Positions 44,770 to 53,700 of a stretch of 64,000 bases of DNA are shown in pieces. Location: positions 3,449,501 through 3,513,500 of the forward strand of contig NZ_CP075191.1 of NCBI RefSeq assembly GCF_020510625.1, in the 5' to 3' direction. The translations under genes and the position numbers were made by a program. Position 1 is the first letter of the stretch. Each line of letters opens with the position of its first letter. This stretch comes from Ferribacterium limneticum. GTDB taxonomy: Bacteria; Pseudomonadota; Gammaproteobacteria; Burkholderiales; Rhodocyclaceae. Below the pieces are notes generated by a model, which saw only the letters and a program-made list of their open reading frames with translations, was not told the origin of the DNA and made no database searches.

Positions 44770-46833
44770 ATGAAAACGCTGCTTGCCCCGCTCTTTGGAA
44801 AATATCGTGACCTTGTCCTGGCCATCGGCCTCTTCCTGGTCATCGATGCCGGCGTCTCGGCCATCAACATCTACACCTCGCGCCAGATCGAAACCGATAC
44901 CCGGCTGATCAACACCGCCGGCCTGCTGCGCACTTACTCGCAACAACTGACCAAGGGCCTGCTGACCCTGGACATGGATCTGCGCAACGAGGCGCTGACC
45001 CAGTCCAGCCTGGCTGAAATCTCCGAAGCCCGGCTCGGCTTCGACGACGCACGCCAGGCGCTGCTGAGCGAACTGTCCAAACCGCCCGCCCTGACCCTGA
45101 TCGAACCAGCCACCCTGCGCGAGGAGGCGCTGGAGAAGCTCAAGCAGGTCGTTCACACCTGGGAGCCGATCGAACGTGAAGTCGGCCCGCTGATCGTCAA
45201 CGCGGCACCGGATAGCGAAACCACCGCCCGCGCCGTACAAAAGGCGGTCACCCGCAACAATCGCCTGACCCAGCAGGCAGATGACCTGAGTCATAGCCTC
45301 GAGGATATTGCCCGCCAGAAAACCTCGACCGTTCGTGTCATTCAGGCCGTCGCCATTTCGCTGGCTTTCCTCAACTTCGGCTTCATTGTCTTCACCTTTA
45401 TTGGCCGACTTCTCGCCAGCGACCGCCAGATCACCCGGGCCCGCGAGGAGTCGGAACGCATCCTCGGCGCAGTTCACGAAGGTCTGTTCCTGCTCACCGC
45501 TGAGCGGACGGTCGGCCACCAGCGCTCAGCCTCGCTCGAGCGCCTGTTCGACAAGCCGCTGCTGCCCGGCACCCCGTTCAACGATTTTCTGGCGCTCATC
45601 ACCTCGACGGAGAACTCGACAGCGGCCGAGGATTACATCGACCTGCTGTTCAATCCGAAAATGAAGCAGAGCCTCCTGAAGCAGCTGAATCCGCTGCAGG
45701 AGATCGAATTGCTGGGCAAGGCGGGGGCAAAACAGGGGCCGACCCACCTCAGTTTCGAGTTCGATCAGATCCGCGAAAACGGCCAGGTCGTTGCCCTGCT
45801 GGTCAGCGTTTTCGACGTTTCCCAGAAGCTCAGGCTGGAGCGCGAACTGGCCGGCGCCGAAGCCCGGGCCGATAGCGAAATGGCGCTGCTGCTCGGCGTC
45901 CTCGACCACAACCCGAACGAAGTGGCGGCCTTCCTCCATCGGGCCAAAGACACCCTGCAATTGATCAACGGCGAGTTGCAGAACATCCAGCCCTCCCGTC
46001 AGGCCTACCCGCAACTGGTCAACCGCATCGCCCGTACCGTGCATGGCATCAAGGGCGAAGCCGGGACACTGGGTTGCGCCAGTATCAGCCGGGTCGCCCA
46101 CGAATTCGAGGATGAGCTGCAGCCGATGCGGCAGCGTACCGACCTGGCCGGCGATGACCTGATTCCGGTGGCGGTCGCGCTGAGTCGCCTGCTGGGCGAA
46201 ATCGCCAAGGTGGAGGCGGTGATCAAGCGCATCCAGAAATTTGCCAACGATCGTCGCGATGAGCCGCCGGGCGGTTCGCTCGGCGAGAGCCTGCAGCGGA
46301 TCGAACAGTTTGCCCTGAAGATCGCCGAAGACCTCAACAAGCAGGTGCGTTTTGAAGGGCTCAGCGAGATCGACGAGATCCCGCCGTCACTGTCCCGCCT
46401 GCTCGGCGAAATCGTTCCCCAGTTGATCCGCAACGCCGTCGTGCACGGTATCGAGGCACCAGAGCAAAGGCGCAAGCTCGGCAAGCCGGAGAGCGGGCTG
46501 ATCCGTGTCGAAGTTTCCAGCGAAGCAGATGGCGCGCTGACCGTGGCGGTCCATGACGACGGCTGCGGCCTGTCGCCGCAATACTTGCGCCAGGTGCTGA
46601 GCGCCCGCCAGCGCTACCCGGCCGAACAGATCGCCGCCATGAGCGACGACCAGATCATCGCCACACTGTTCGAACCCGGCTTCAGCTCGCTGGATGCTGC
46701 GCACGAGCACGCCGGGCGCGGCGACGGCTTGTTCGTCGTCAAGGAAGCCCTGCGCGAACTGGGCGGCCGCCTGCGCATCAGCTCCCGCCCGAACTCCCAT
46801 ACCCGTTTCATCCTTCAGTTCAAGACCGCATGA
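44770..46833 (+). CDS. Membrane CheA-like kinase: sensor region, HPt and HATPase domains
   Basis: A 687-residue protein. Two spans (about 17-34 and 196-218) bracket a periplasmic helical domain containing INTAGLLRTYSQQLTKGLL, as in PilJ/NarX-type sensors. A PAS-like segment follows. A histidine phosphotransfer domain has H425 in TVHGIKGEAGTLG. The C-terminal ATPase domain has LIRNAVVHGIE, DDGCGLSP and GRGDGLFVVKEAL, which are CheA-type boxes. No CheW-like P5 domain follows, so it differs from classical CheA. It overlaps the CheY-like gene by 4 bp. Confidence 0.88.
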   Translation: MKTLLAPLFGKYRDLVLAIGLFLVIDAGVSAINIYTSRQIETDTRLINTAGLLRTYSQQLTKGLLTLDMDLRNEALTQSSLAEISEARLGFDDARQALLSELSKPPALTLIEPATLREEALEKLKQVVHTWEPIEREVGPLIVNAAPDSETTARAVQKAVTRNNRLTQQADDLSHSLEDIARQKTSTVRVIQAVAISLAFLNFGFIVFTFIGRLLASDRQITRAREESERILGAVHEGLFLLTAERTVGHQRSASLERLFDKPLLPGTPFNDFLALITSTENSTAAEDYIDLLFNPKMKQSLLKQLNPLQEIELLGKAGAKQGPTHLSFEFDQIRENGQVVALLVSVFDVSQKLRLERELAGAEARADSEMALLLGVLDHNPNEVAAFLHRAKDTLQLINGELQNIQPSRQAYPQLVNRIARTVHGIKGEAGTLGCASISRVAHEFEDELQPMRQRTDLAGDDLIPVAVALSRLLGEIAKVEAVIKRIQKFANDRRDEPPGGSLGESLQRIEQFALKIAEDLNKQVRFEGLSEIDEIPPSLSRLLGEIVPQLIRNAVVHGIEAPEQRRKLGKPESGLIRVEVSSEADGALTVAVHDDGCGLSPQYLRQVLSARQRYPAEQIAAMSDDQIIATLFEPGFSSLDAAHEHAGRGDGLFVVKEALRELGGRLRISSRPNSHTRFILQFKTA

Positions 46834-47216
46834 CCATAACCAACAGATTCCACAGCATGCTGATCGTCGATGACTCGATGACCATCCGCAATCGCATCAG
46901 CCGCCTGATCGCCAGCCCGCGCCTGCCGCACATCAACATTGCCGGGCTCGCCGCCAATGGCATCATGGCGATCGAACTGGCCCGCGAAACGCGGCCCAGC
47001 CTGATCACCATGGACCTGACCATGCCGCAGCTGGATGGCGAGGCCTGCATCGAGCAGATCGCCGAACTCCTGCCCGACACCCGCATCCTCGTCGTCTCCG
47101 CCCTCTCGGACAAAGCCACCGCCCTGCGTGCCATCAAGAAAGGCGCCCACGGTTTTCTGCACAAGCCGTTTTCCGATGAAGACCTGCTTGACTCCCTGCT
47201 TGAACTGATCGACTGA
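46830..47216 (+). CDS. CheY-like single-domain response regulator
   Basis: A 128-residue receiver domain with IVDDSMT, acceptor Asp in ITMDLTMPQLDG, the switch Ser in VVSALSDK and Lys in FLHKPFS. It overlaps the upstream kinase gene (ATGA) and lies 2 bp before the CheX-like gene, so it is the likely phosphoryl acceptor from that kinase and the substrate of the phosphatase. Confidence 0.93.
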   Translation: MTITNRFHSMLIVDDSMTIRNRISRLIASPRLPHINIAGLAANGIMAIELARETRPSLITMDLTMPQLDGEACIEQIAELLPDTRILVVSALSDKATALRAIKKGAHGFLHKPFSDEDLLDSLLELID

Positions 47217-47218
47217 AC

Positions 47219-47689
47219 ATGCGCAACAATCTCCGCAGCGAAGACATTGAAGTCTTCTCCGAAGCCATTACCCACTTTTTCAACGTCTACACCGGCGAGG
47301 CCGCCCAGGTCCGTTCGGCCTACCTGGTCGAAGCCGACACCCCGGTGCAGTGGAACGATTACATCGGCCAGATCGAAGTCAGTGGCGACTATGTCGGCCA
47401 GATCTGCTTTTCCGCGCCGCGCGCCCTGCTCTCCCATGTTCTGCTCAAGATGGGCGAATCGGTTTTCACCGATGAAAAGCATGGCGACATCGTCGGCGAA
47501 ATCGCCAATACCCTGTCCGGCCGGGCCCGCCGGCACTTCGGCGAAGGCCTGGAAATTTCGCCGCCCCGCCTGGCCGATCCCGCTTCGGCGAGTATCGAAA
47601 CAGCCTCCGGCCACCGTCCCTACGCCATTCCGCTGCTCTGGCACGGCTATGAAGCCAGCCTCCTGGTCCAGCTCATCCCGAAGAACTGA
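47219..47689 (+). CDS. CheX-type chemotaxis phosphatase
   Basis: A 156-residue CheX/CheC-family protein with the catalytic helix motif E-x-x-N in DIVGEIANTLSGRARRHFG and a second VQL-type strand ending at the C-terminus. It would dephosphorylate the adjacent CheY-like protein. Third gene of the kinase operon. Confidence 0.87.
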   Translation: MRNNLRSEDIEVFSEAITHFFNVYTGEAAQVRSAYLVEADTPVQWNDYIGQIEVSGDYVGQICFSAPRALLSHVLLKMGESVFTDEKHGDIVGEIANTLSGRARRHFGEGLEISPPRLADPASASIETASGHRPYAIPLLWHGYEASLLVQLIPKN

Positions 47690-47761
47690 GCCGGCCGTCA
47701 CGCTGCGGTAACACAGCGCCCGCATTCTGCCCGCAGAGCCGAATTTTTCTGCGAGGTCGTG

Positions 47762-48001
47762 ATGACGGAAACACTGTTCTGCTACTGCTGCCGGGTGCAT
47801 CACCAGAAGGACCAGATGCGCCTCTTCCCCACCCGACAAGGCTACCGCTGGCGCTGCGTGCGCAGCATCGAAGCGGCTTTCCGCAGCCGGCGCGAGCGCG
47901 ACAATTTCGGTCGGCAGCAAACCGAAATCAATCGCCAGGAAGCGCAACGGGCCGCCGAAAATACAGCCCAGCTGCGCCGGGCGCTCGCCCTCGTCACCTG
48001 A
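47762..48001 (+). CDS. Small cysteine-containing protein (79 aa), unknown
   Basis: Begins MTETLFCYCCRVHHQKDQM and has a later cysteine in YRWRCVRS, forming a short zinc-finger-like N-terminus. The C-terminal half is a charged helix (RRERDNFGRQQTEINRQEAQ). ATG 47762 is favoured over GTG 47759, both behind GCGAGG. Found between the CheX gene and an acetyltransferase gene. Function unknown. Confidence 0.6.
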   Translation: MTETLFCYCCRVHHQKDQMRLFPTRQGYRWRCVRSIEAAFRSRRERDNFGRQQTEINRQEAQRAAENTAQLRRALALVT

Positions 48002-48007
48002 GTCGCC

Positions 48008-48457
48008 ATGCCCAGGATTCGCATCGACACGCTGGATGTCAGCAGCGCAGTGCTGGTCGACGCGAGCGTCACGCTGATCGTCAATGCTTTTGGCGACCCT
48101 GAGCGCTACAGCGCCAAACGGGTCACCCAGGAGCTGCTGACCAGCGATCCGGTGTTCTACCGTCAATTCTTCGTCGCCATGGACGCCGGCGAGGTGATCG
48201 CCGTCGGCGGCGTCAAGGCGGCCGACTGGTCTTCGAAGACGCATATCCTCTACCTCTCCGCCGTGGCCCATGAACGGCGCGGCAAGGGCATCGGCCGCGC
48301 TTTGATCAAGGCACGTATCGAATGGCTGGAAAAGAACTTCAAAGCCGGCCGGATTCTGGTTTCGGCCACCAAGACCCGGCGTTTTCGCGATTTCGGTTTC
48401 GTCGAAGTACGCAACAGCAACCTCGATGGCCGGCACTTGCTGCTGCGCCGTTTCTGA
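48008..48457 (+). CDS. GNAT-family N-acetyltransferase
   Basis: A 149-residue GNAT domain. The acetyl-CoA loop is in HERRGKGIGRALIKARIEW (R-x-x-G-x-G/A pattern) and the C-terminal RFRDFGFVEV closes the fold. Substrate unknown. It begins 6 bp after the preceding small gene. Confidence 0.85.
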   Translation: MPRIRIDTLDVSSAVLVDASVTLIVNAFGDPERYSAKRVTQELLTSDPVFYRQFFVAMDAGEVIAVGGVKAADWSSKTHILYLSAVAHERRGKGIGRALIKARIEWLEKNFKAGRILVSATKTRRFRDFGFVEVRNSNLDGRHLLLRRF

Positions 48458-48583
48458 AAACCGGCCAATCATTTCTGGCGAGCCGGCACAGGACGGCAGC
48501 ATGCGAAATACTTTAACGCCCCTGCAACAATGACTGGCGATAGTGACGTCTGAGCCTCACAGGAACAGCCCACGGAGTTTCAC

Positions 48584-48754
48584 ATGGAAAAACAGGATCG
48601 CAACGACATCGCCACCTTCCCGGAATTGTTCGACGGCATGGAGCAATTCATCGAAGAACAAGCCCGGGGCATCAAGAAGACCAGCGCCATCGTCGCCATG
48701 ATTGCCCTGCCTTGCGGCATGCTGATCGCCTGGCTGCTCAACCGGGTCGCCTGA
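48584..48754 (+). CDS. Small membrane protein (56 aa)
   Basis: Acidic N-terminal half (FPELFDGMEQFIEEQARG) followed by one hydrophobic span (TSAIVAMIALPCGMLIAWLL) and NRVA. A CGGAG ribosome-binding site lies 7 bp upstream of ATG 48584. Too short for routine gene callers but well formed. Adjacent to a lipoprotein gene. Function unknown. Confidence 0.6.
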   Translation: MEKQDRNDIATFPELFDGMEQFIEEQARGIKKTSAIVAMIALPCGMLIAWLLNRVA

Positions 48755-48780
48755 AGACCTTCCTGCCGCAAAGGTCGAGC

Positions 48781-49443
48781 ATGCAAGCCCCCATCTCCTT
48801 TCGCGCGACGCTGCTGATTCTGGCGCTGATGCCAGCCCTCAATGCCTGCGTCCCGGCCCTGCTCGTCACCGGCACCGCGGCCACCATGATCAGCTTCCAT
48901 GATCGCCGTTCAACCGGCAATCAGGCCGATGACGAAACCTCGGAATGGAAAGGCAGCAACCGCCTGCCGGCCGAGTACCGGGATCGCTCTCACGTCAATT
49001 TCACGGCCTTCAACCGGAATATGCTGGTGACCGGCGAAGTGCCGAGCGAAGAAGCCAAGCAGGCCATCGGTGCGATGGCCGAAAAGATCGAGGGCGTGCG
49101 CCAGGTCCACAATGAACTGGTCATCGCCCCGCCGGCCTCCTTCTCATCGCGAAGCAACGATGCCTTTGTCTCGTCCAAGTTCAAGGCCCGCCTGATCGAC
49201 TCAAACCAATTGTCAGCCAACCACATCAAGCCGATCACCGAAAACGGCACGCTGTTCCTGATGGGCCTGATCAACGAGCGCGAAGCCAAAGTCGCCGTCG
49301 CCATCGCCCGCACCACCGACGGCGTGCGCAAGGTGGTCAATGTGCTCGAAATCATCCCGGAAGAAGAAACCCGCCGCATCGACAACGCCCTCCTCGGCGC
49401 CCGCACCCCGCCCCCGCAGGCCGCACCAGTCGAGAACCGCTAA
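48781..49443 (+). CDS. BON-domain lipoprotein (DolP/OsmY-like)
   Basis: A 220-residue lipoprotein: signal peptide TLLILALMPALNA followed by the lipid-modified Cys. Two BON domains: about 60-125 (HVNFTAFNRNMLVTGEVPSEE...) and 130-200 (ENGTLFLMGLINEREAKVAV). Family members such as E. coli DolP maintain outer-membrane integrity. ATG 48781 is chosen since the upstream extension overlaps the small membrane gene. Confidence 0.9.
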   Translation: MQAPISFRATLLILALMPALNACVPALLVTGTAATMISFHDRRSTGNQADDETSEWKGSNRLPAEYRDRSHVNFTAFNRNMLVTGEVPSEEAKQAIGAMAEKIEGVRQVHNELVIAPPASFSSRSNDAFVSSKFKARLIDSNQLSANHIKPITENGTLFLMGLINEREAKVAVAIARTTDGVRKVVNVLEIIPEEETRRIDNALLGARTPPPQAAPVENR

Positions 49444-49525
49444 GGCCGCCAGTCATCGCCGCACCGACGGCATCCAGAAAATCAGATATCCGGATTTTCA
49501 GGTGAACGGAGCCTGTTGATCGCCC

Positions 49526-49570
49526 AAGCGCGGTGCGTCCGCCGTTTACGTTGCGTCGCCATCATCGCTA
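49526..49570. repeat. 45-bp direct repeat, copy A
   Basis: AAGCGCGGTGCGTCCGCCGT... through GCCATCATCGCTA: identical except for one base to 50400-50444. Copy B contains the 3' end of the zinc-ribbon gene, so copy A is a stray 3' tip of that gene or a recombination scar. Confidence 0.9.
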
Positions 49571-49591
49571 TTGCTCCGGCCCGATGAAGTC

Positions 49592-49776
49592 TTAAGCAGC
49601 ATACTTGACGCGGCGGTCTTGGAAGTAACTCATGACGCGCTCAGGGTTTTGCTCCAACATCATCATGTGAGCGCTGGCTGCGTCACGTAGTTTTGCTTTG
49701 GCACGAACAGGGACACGCTTTCCCACCTCTTACTTCAGATCAGCGTTGAGGCGCTCCTCCGGATTGAACTGAGGGC
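49592..49776 (-). pseudogene. IS630-family transposase, C-terminal remnant
   Basis: Minus-strand translation gives SYSPQFNPEERLNADLK, an in-frame stop (TAA), then EVGKRVPVRAKAKLRD... and ERVMSYFQDRRVKYAA before a natural stop. This is the C-terminal DDE region (the E of the triad in NPEERLNADLK) of IS630-type transposases. The 5' part is missing and a stop interrupts it, so it is a dead fragment. Confidence 0.8.
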
Positions 49777-49786
49777 TATAGCTGGG

Positions 49787-50150
49787 CTATTTCGTGGTCG
49801 ATCCCGGTTTTCCACGCAAATTTTCAACTTCGATTTCAGCAAGGCTACGATACCAACGCGAAGGGCAAACACTTATAAACATCTTCAACGCAATCACGCC
49901 ATCATCCGTTTTTCCTGCCTCAACTTCACGATAGAACCTATCCAATGCCTCCCCAAGTGCGTGATTCCATTTTGTATCTTCGCTGGCAAGCAGATAAATG
50001 AGCTCGTGGAAATTGTCCTCGTCAAATTCAGTGCTTGGTAATAAATCCGCCGAGAGAACCTGCACTAACCGTAACTCTTCTTCCGACAGCATCCGCCCTT
50101 CCGTAAGTTTCCCTTCCTTGAATTCACGAAGAAGGTGAAAAGCTAATTTA
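49787..50150 (-). pseudogene. Orphan, 5'-truncated acidic-protein gene in Rhs island
   Basis: The readable part (from LLREFKEGKLTEGRMLSEEE to ENLRGKPGSTTK) encodes about 115 residues of an acidic helical protein (LPSTEFDEDNFHELIYLLAS, HALGEALDRFYREVEAGKTD). No start codon or ribosome-binding site is left; upstream sequence is an out-of-frame Rhs fragment. Its position after an Rhs fragment and its acidic character suggest a former immunity gene, but I cannot name a family. Confidence 0.55.
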
Positions 50151-50157
50151 AGGTCTT

Positions 50158-50252
50158 GCTCAGCGTGGTGATGGTGCCGTTGGGGTCGGTGATCGACAGC
50201 GGGCGGCCGTTCGGGTCGTAGGCGGTGTATTGCGTCAGGTGGCCGAGGGCAT
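50158..50252 (-). pseudogene. Displaced Rhs-repeat fragment
   Basis: Minus-strand translation NALGHLTQYTAYDPNGRP, LSITDPNGTITTLSK then stop. The 95 bp are a near copy of 53122-53216 within the full Rhs gene. It ends abruptly at both sides, as left by recombination between Rhs cores. Confidence 0.85.
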
Positions 50253-50399
50253 TTCTTTTTTTTGGGATTTTTGCGGTTGACCGTGGTGAGAAGGCAATTG
50301 TTACGGTCGACCGGGAAAAATGACTGAAATCGAAGAACGTTGCTCATCCGCTAGTATCGGATGGCAGGCTTGGCCTCGTTTCATGTGGGTCAAACGGCT

Positions 50400-50444
50400 A
50401 AGCGTGGTGCGTCCGCCGTTTACGTTGCGTCGCCATCATCGCTA
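50400..50444. repeat. 45-bp direct repeat, copy B
   Basis: Same sequence as 49526-49570 with one C/T difference; spans the stop codon of the zinc-ribbon membrane protein gene. Confidence 0.9.
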
Positions 50445-50728
50445 ACAACTCCCCCTCGACCGCCCTTGGAGATCGATTCAACTTGGTACCAGTATCGAAA
50501 CAAGAGAAAACCAAGAGCCCCAAGCAAGACCGCGTCGATGATTGCATTAACAATATCGCTTTCGGAATCCAAGAAACTACCAATCGGCCAAATAACAAGT
50601 GATAGCACCGAAGCAACCAACCAGAGTGTCTGCTGGTTATCGCGATACCGACATCCGCACTTTTTACATTGCCCCTCTTCTCCCAACAACCGAAACGGAA
50701 TTGAAGCGTTACATTCCGGGCATTTCAT
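50420..50728 (-). CDS. Zinc-ribbon membrane protein coupled to Rhs gene (candidate immunity protein)
   Basis: A 102-residue protein: an N-terminal zinc ribbon (MKCPECNAS and CKKCGCRYR), then two membrane spans (LWLVASVLSLVIWPIGSFL; AIIDAVLLGALGFLLFRYW) and a polar tail. Its ATG overlaps the Rhs stop codon (ATGA), so it is translated with the Rhs protein. Position immediately after the variable Rhs tip is where cognate immunity genes lie. The membrane location would suit protection against a toxin acting at the envelope. Function is inferred from position only. Confidence 0.7.
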   Translation of the reverse strand: MKCPECNASIPFRLLGEEGQCKKCGCRYRDNQQTLWLVASVLSLVIWPIGSFLDSESDIVNAIIDAVLLGALGFLLFRYWYQVESISKGGRGGVVSDDGDAT

Positions 50729-53700
50729 TGGTTTGTTCTCTCGGTGCATATCGACTCGCAGAAATTGTTTGATGCTTTTTCCATGTACCTGTTGCAAAGC
50801 CTGGATAGCGGCCTAATTTCACGCGTGGCAGCAAAACACATGCCCTTATCAAACGCCTTGAAAAAGGTAGCACACTCATCGTACGTTGGAGGCTCACAAG
50901 CGCCGTACGCACAAACCATCGGCTCACACCTCCCCGACTGATTTGGCACCTGCCCAGCTGGGCACCCTGCAAGAAGCCCCTTGGGATCCGTCCGATTCAA
51001 CGGATTCTGATTCGCGTAGGTGTAAGGGTTTGGTCCCCCCGCCAACCCAATCGGATCCGGCGAGATATACCCGATCTTCGGACTGTAATACCGATGCCAG
51101 TTGTAATGCAGCCCTGATTCCCGGTCAAAGTATTGGCCCGGGAACCGGACGTTCAGCGTCAGCTTCTTCCCGTCCCCATCTGGGTCTTCGTTCGGCTGTG
51201 TCCGCCCATACCCATCCGGCTCCCAGCGCCAGACGATCTTGCCATCCAGCGTTCTGACCTGGTAGGGCGTACCCAGATGATCGACCTGCACGGTATAGAC
51301 CGTGCGTTGGGGTTGATGGACGATGATCCCGGTCAGGATGTCGCCGTTCCAGACGTAGGTCATCAAAGCTTCGCCCGAGCTGCCCATTTCGGCCAGCAGG
51401 TGATCCCATTTGTCGTAAATGTAGAAAGTGGTACCGGCCCCTTGCGGCGCGGCGACAGTGGTCACCTTGCGCGTGCGTCGGTGGCGGTCATCGTAGTAGT
51501 AGGTAGCGATCAGCGTGTTGTCGGCCTTGCGTAGTTCAGTCAGATCACCGAAGTCGTCCCAGACATATTTGTACGTGCCGTCAGCGGTCAGGTTGCCGGC
51601 CGCGTCCAACGTGACGCTGACCCCGTTGATGGTCGCCACCCGGTCGGTGTTGGGGGTAAAGGTCGCCGTGGTGCCGGCCCCGTCACTCGTCCGATTGCCG
51701 TTGGGGTCGTAGGCGTGGTCACGGTTGCCGGGTGGGCCGGCCTCGGTGTCGAGGCGGTCGAGTTTGTCGTAGGTGTAGGCCGTTGTGCCGCTGGCGGTGG
51801 TCTTGCTGATGACGTTGCCGTTGGCGTCGTAGTCGAGATCGAGGTCGGCGGCTTGGGCGGGCGGCACGGCCAGGAAGAGCGTCAGAATGCACGCGGCGAA
51901 CAGGGAAAGCGTTGCCCCGGCCGGCCGGGGCCGGGTGAGGCCGAACAGGGTGGCGCCGAGGACGGCCAGGGCCCAGCCGGGCAAGGGGACATCGCCGTTG
52001 GATGAGGCTTCGGCCTGGATGGTGGCGGTTTCGCTGTCCACCCGCCCTGCGCTGTCATAGTTCACCGTCAGCCAGGTCAGGCCGAGTTGCTGGGCGGTGA
52101 TTTGCCCGGTGGCGCTGTAGGCGATGGCGCTGGCGATAGCCGTGGTCGTGCCTGCTCCGGTGGCGCTCAGGGCTTGGGTCTTGCCGCCGGGGTCGAGCGT
52201 CGGGATAAGGGTTTCGCCGGTCGGGGCGATGACGTCGGTGGGGCGGTCGGCGGTGTTGTGGGCGTAAGTGGTGGTGAAGCTGCGCCCGCCTTCGCTGCGC
52301 GTTTCGCTGGTCAGATTGCCTCGTGTGTCATACGAATAGGTCGTGCTGCCCGCCCCGTCGGTTTTCTGGCACAGCCGGCCGATGCCGTTGGCGCAGCTGG
52401 TGTCCCAACTCAGGCTCTGGGTCTTGCCGCTACTGGTGGTGATTTGGGTCGGCCGGTTGAGAGCGTCATAAGTGGTGGTGACGGTCAGCCCTCGGGCATC
52501 CTTTCTGGTTAGCACATTGCCGGCGGCATCGAAGGTGCTGTCCACACTGCCGCGGTCGGCTGAGCTTTCTTTCAGGGTGTTGCCCAGGCCGTCGATGTCA
52601 AAGGCGGTGACGGCGCCGTTCGGGGCGGTGAGGCGGGTGAGTTGGTCGAGGCGGTCGTAGGCCATCAGGGTCGGTTTGGCGCTGCCGTTCTCGGGGTCGG
52701 TGCGCTTGACCGGGCGGCCCAGCGGGTCGATGTCGTCGGTGGTGGTGTCGCCCTTGGCGGTGATGCGGTAGCGCGGTTCGCCGTTGGCGGTGTAGCCGAG
52801 GGTGTGCGGCGGACTGTTGCCTTCGATTTCGTCTTTCAGGCGACCGAGGGCGTCGAAGATGCGGCTGACTTGCCGGGCCGGTGAGCCGTCGGCGTTGCGG
52901 TAGTCTTCCTGGAGGCGGTGGCCGGCGGGGTCGAGGGTGTAGTGCACGCCCCGCCCGGCGCTGTCGACGATCGCGGTGAGACGGTGGGCGGCGTCGTGGG
53001 TGTAGCTGATGCCGCTGCCGTCGGGGTAGCTGACTTGGGCAAGGCCGCCCCAGGGGGTGTAGTCGTAGGTGGTGGTCTGGCCGGCCACGCTGCGCGTCTT
53101 GAGCCAGCCGCGCGGGGTGTAGCTCAGCGTGGTGACGGTGCCATTGGGGTCGGTGATCGACAGCGGCCGGCCGTTGAGGTCGTAGGCGGTGTAGCGGGTG
53201 AGATGACCGAGGGGGTTGGTGACGGTGGCGATGTTGCCGCGTTTGCCGAGGTCGGGGTCGTCGGCGGCGTAGTACGTGGTGGTGGTGACATCGGCCACGT
53301 CGGTGCGCGGGCCGTTGGCGGTGAGGACTTGGCCAAAGGCGTTGTAGGTGTAGCGCCAGGTGCGGGGCGCACCGGTAGTCGTGGCAGCAAGACCGGATGT
53401 GCCGGTTTCATCGGTGGTGGCTTGTTCGGTCTTGGAACAGACGACGCCGATGGGCTGGGTGCCGCCATTGAGGCTGGGGACGGTGGCCGTGGTCGGGGCG
53501 CAGTAGGCGCCGCCGTCACCGTTATAGACCCAGGTGGTGCGTTTCTTGGGTTCGGCGCGCTGGGCGGGCTGGCGCCAGGTGGCGTGCCACTGGGTGGAAA
53601 TGGTCCGCGCTTCGGGTTTGCCGGCGGCTTCGATCCGCTGGGTTTCGAGATTGCGGGTCAGGTCGTAGGTGTAGGCGGTGGTATTGCCGTTGAAGTCGGT

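Noticed and set aside
46820..48502. 560-codon minus-strand frame
   Set aside because: Antisense to the CheY, CheX, small-protein and acetyltransferase genes, all of which have family motifs on the plus strand.
50151..50347. N-terminal half of the 186-codon frame at 49787-50347 as a genuine protein part
   Set aside because: It is an Rhs fragment read in the wrong frame (His/Arg/Pro-rich), so only the downstream part was annotated, as a truncated gene.
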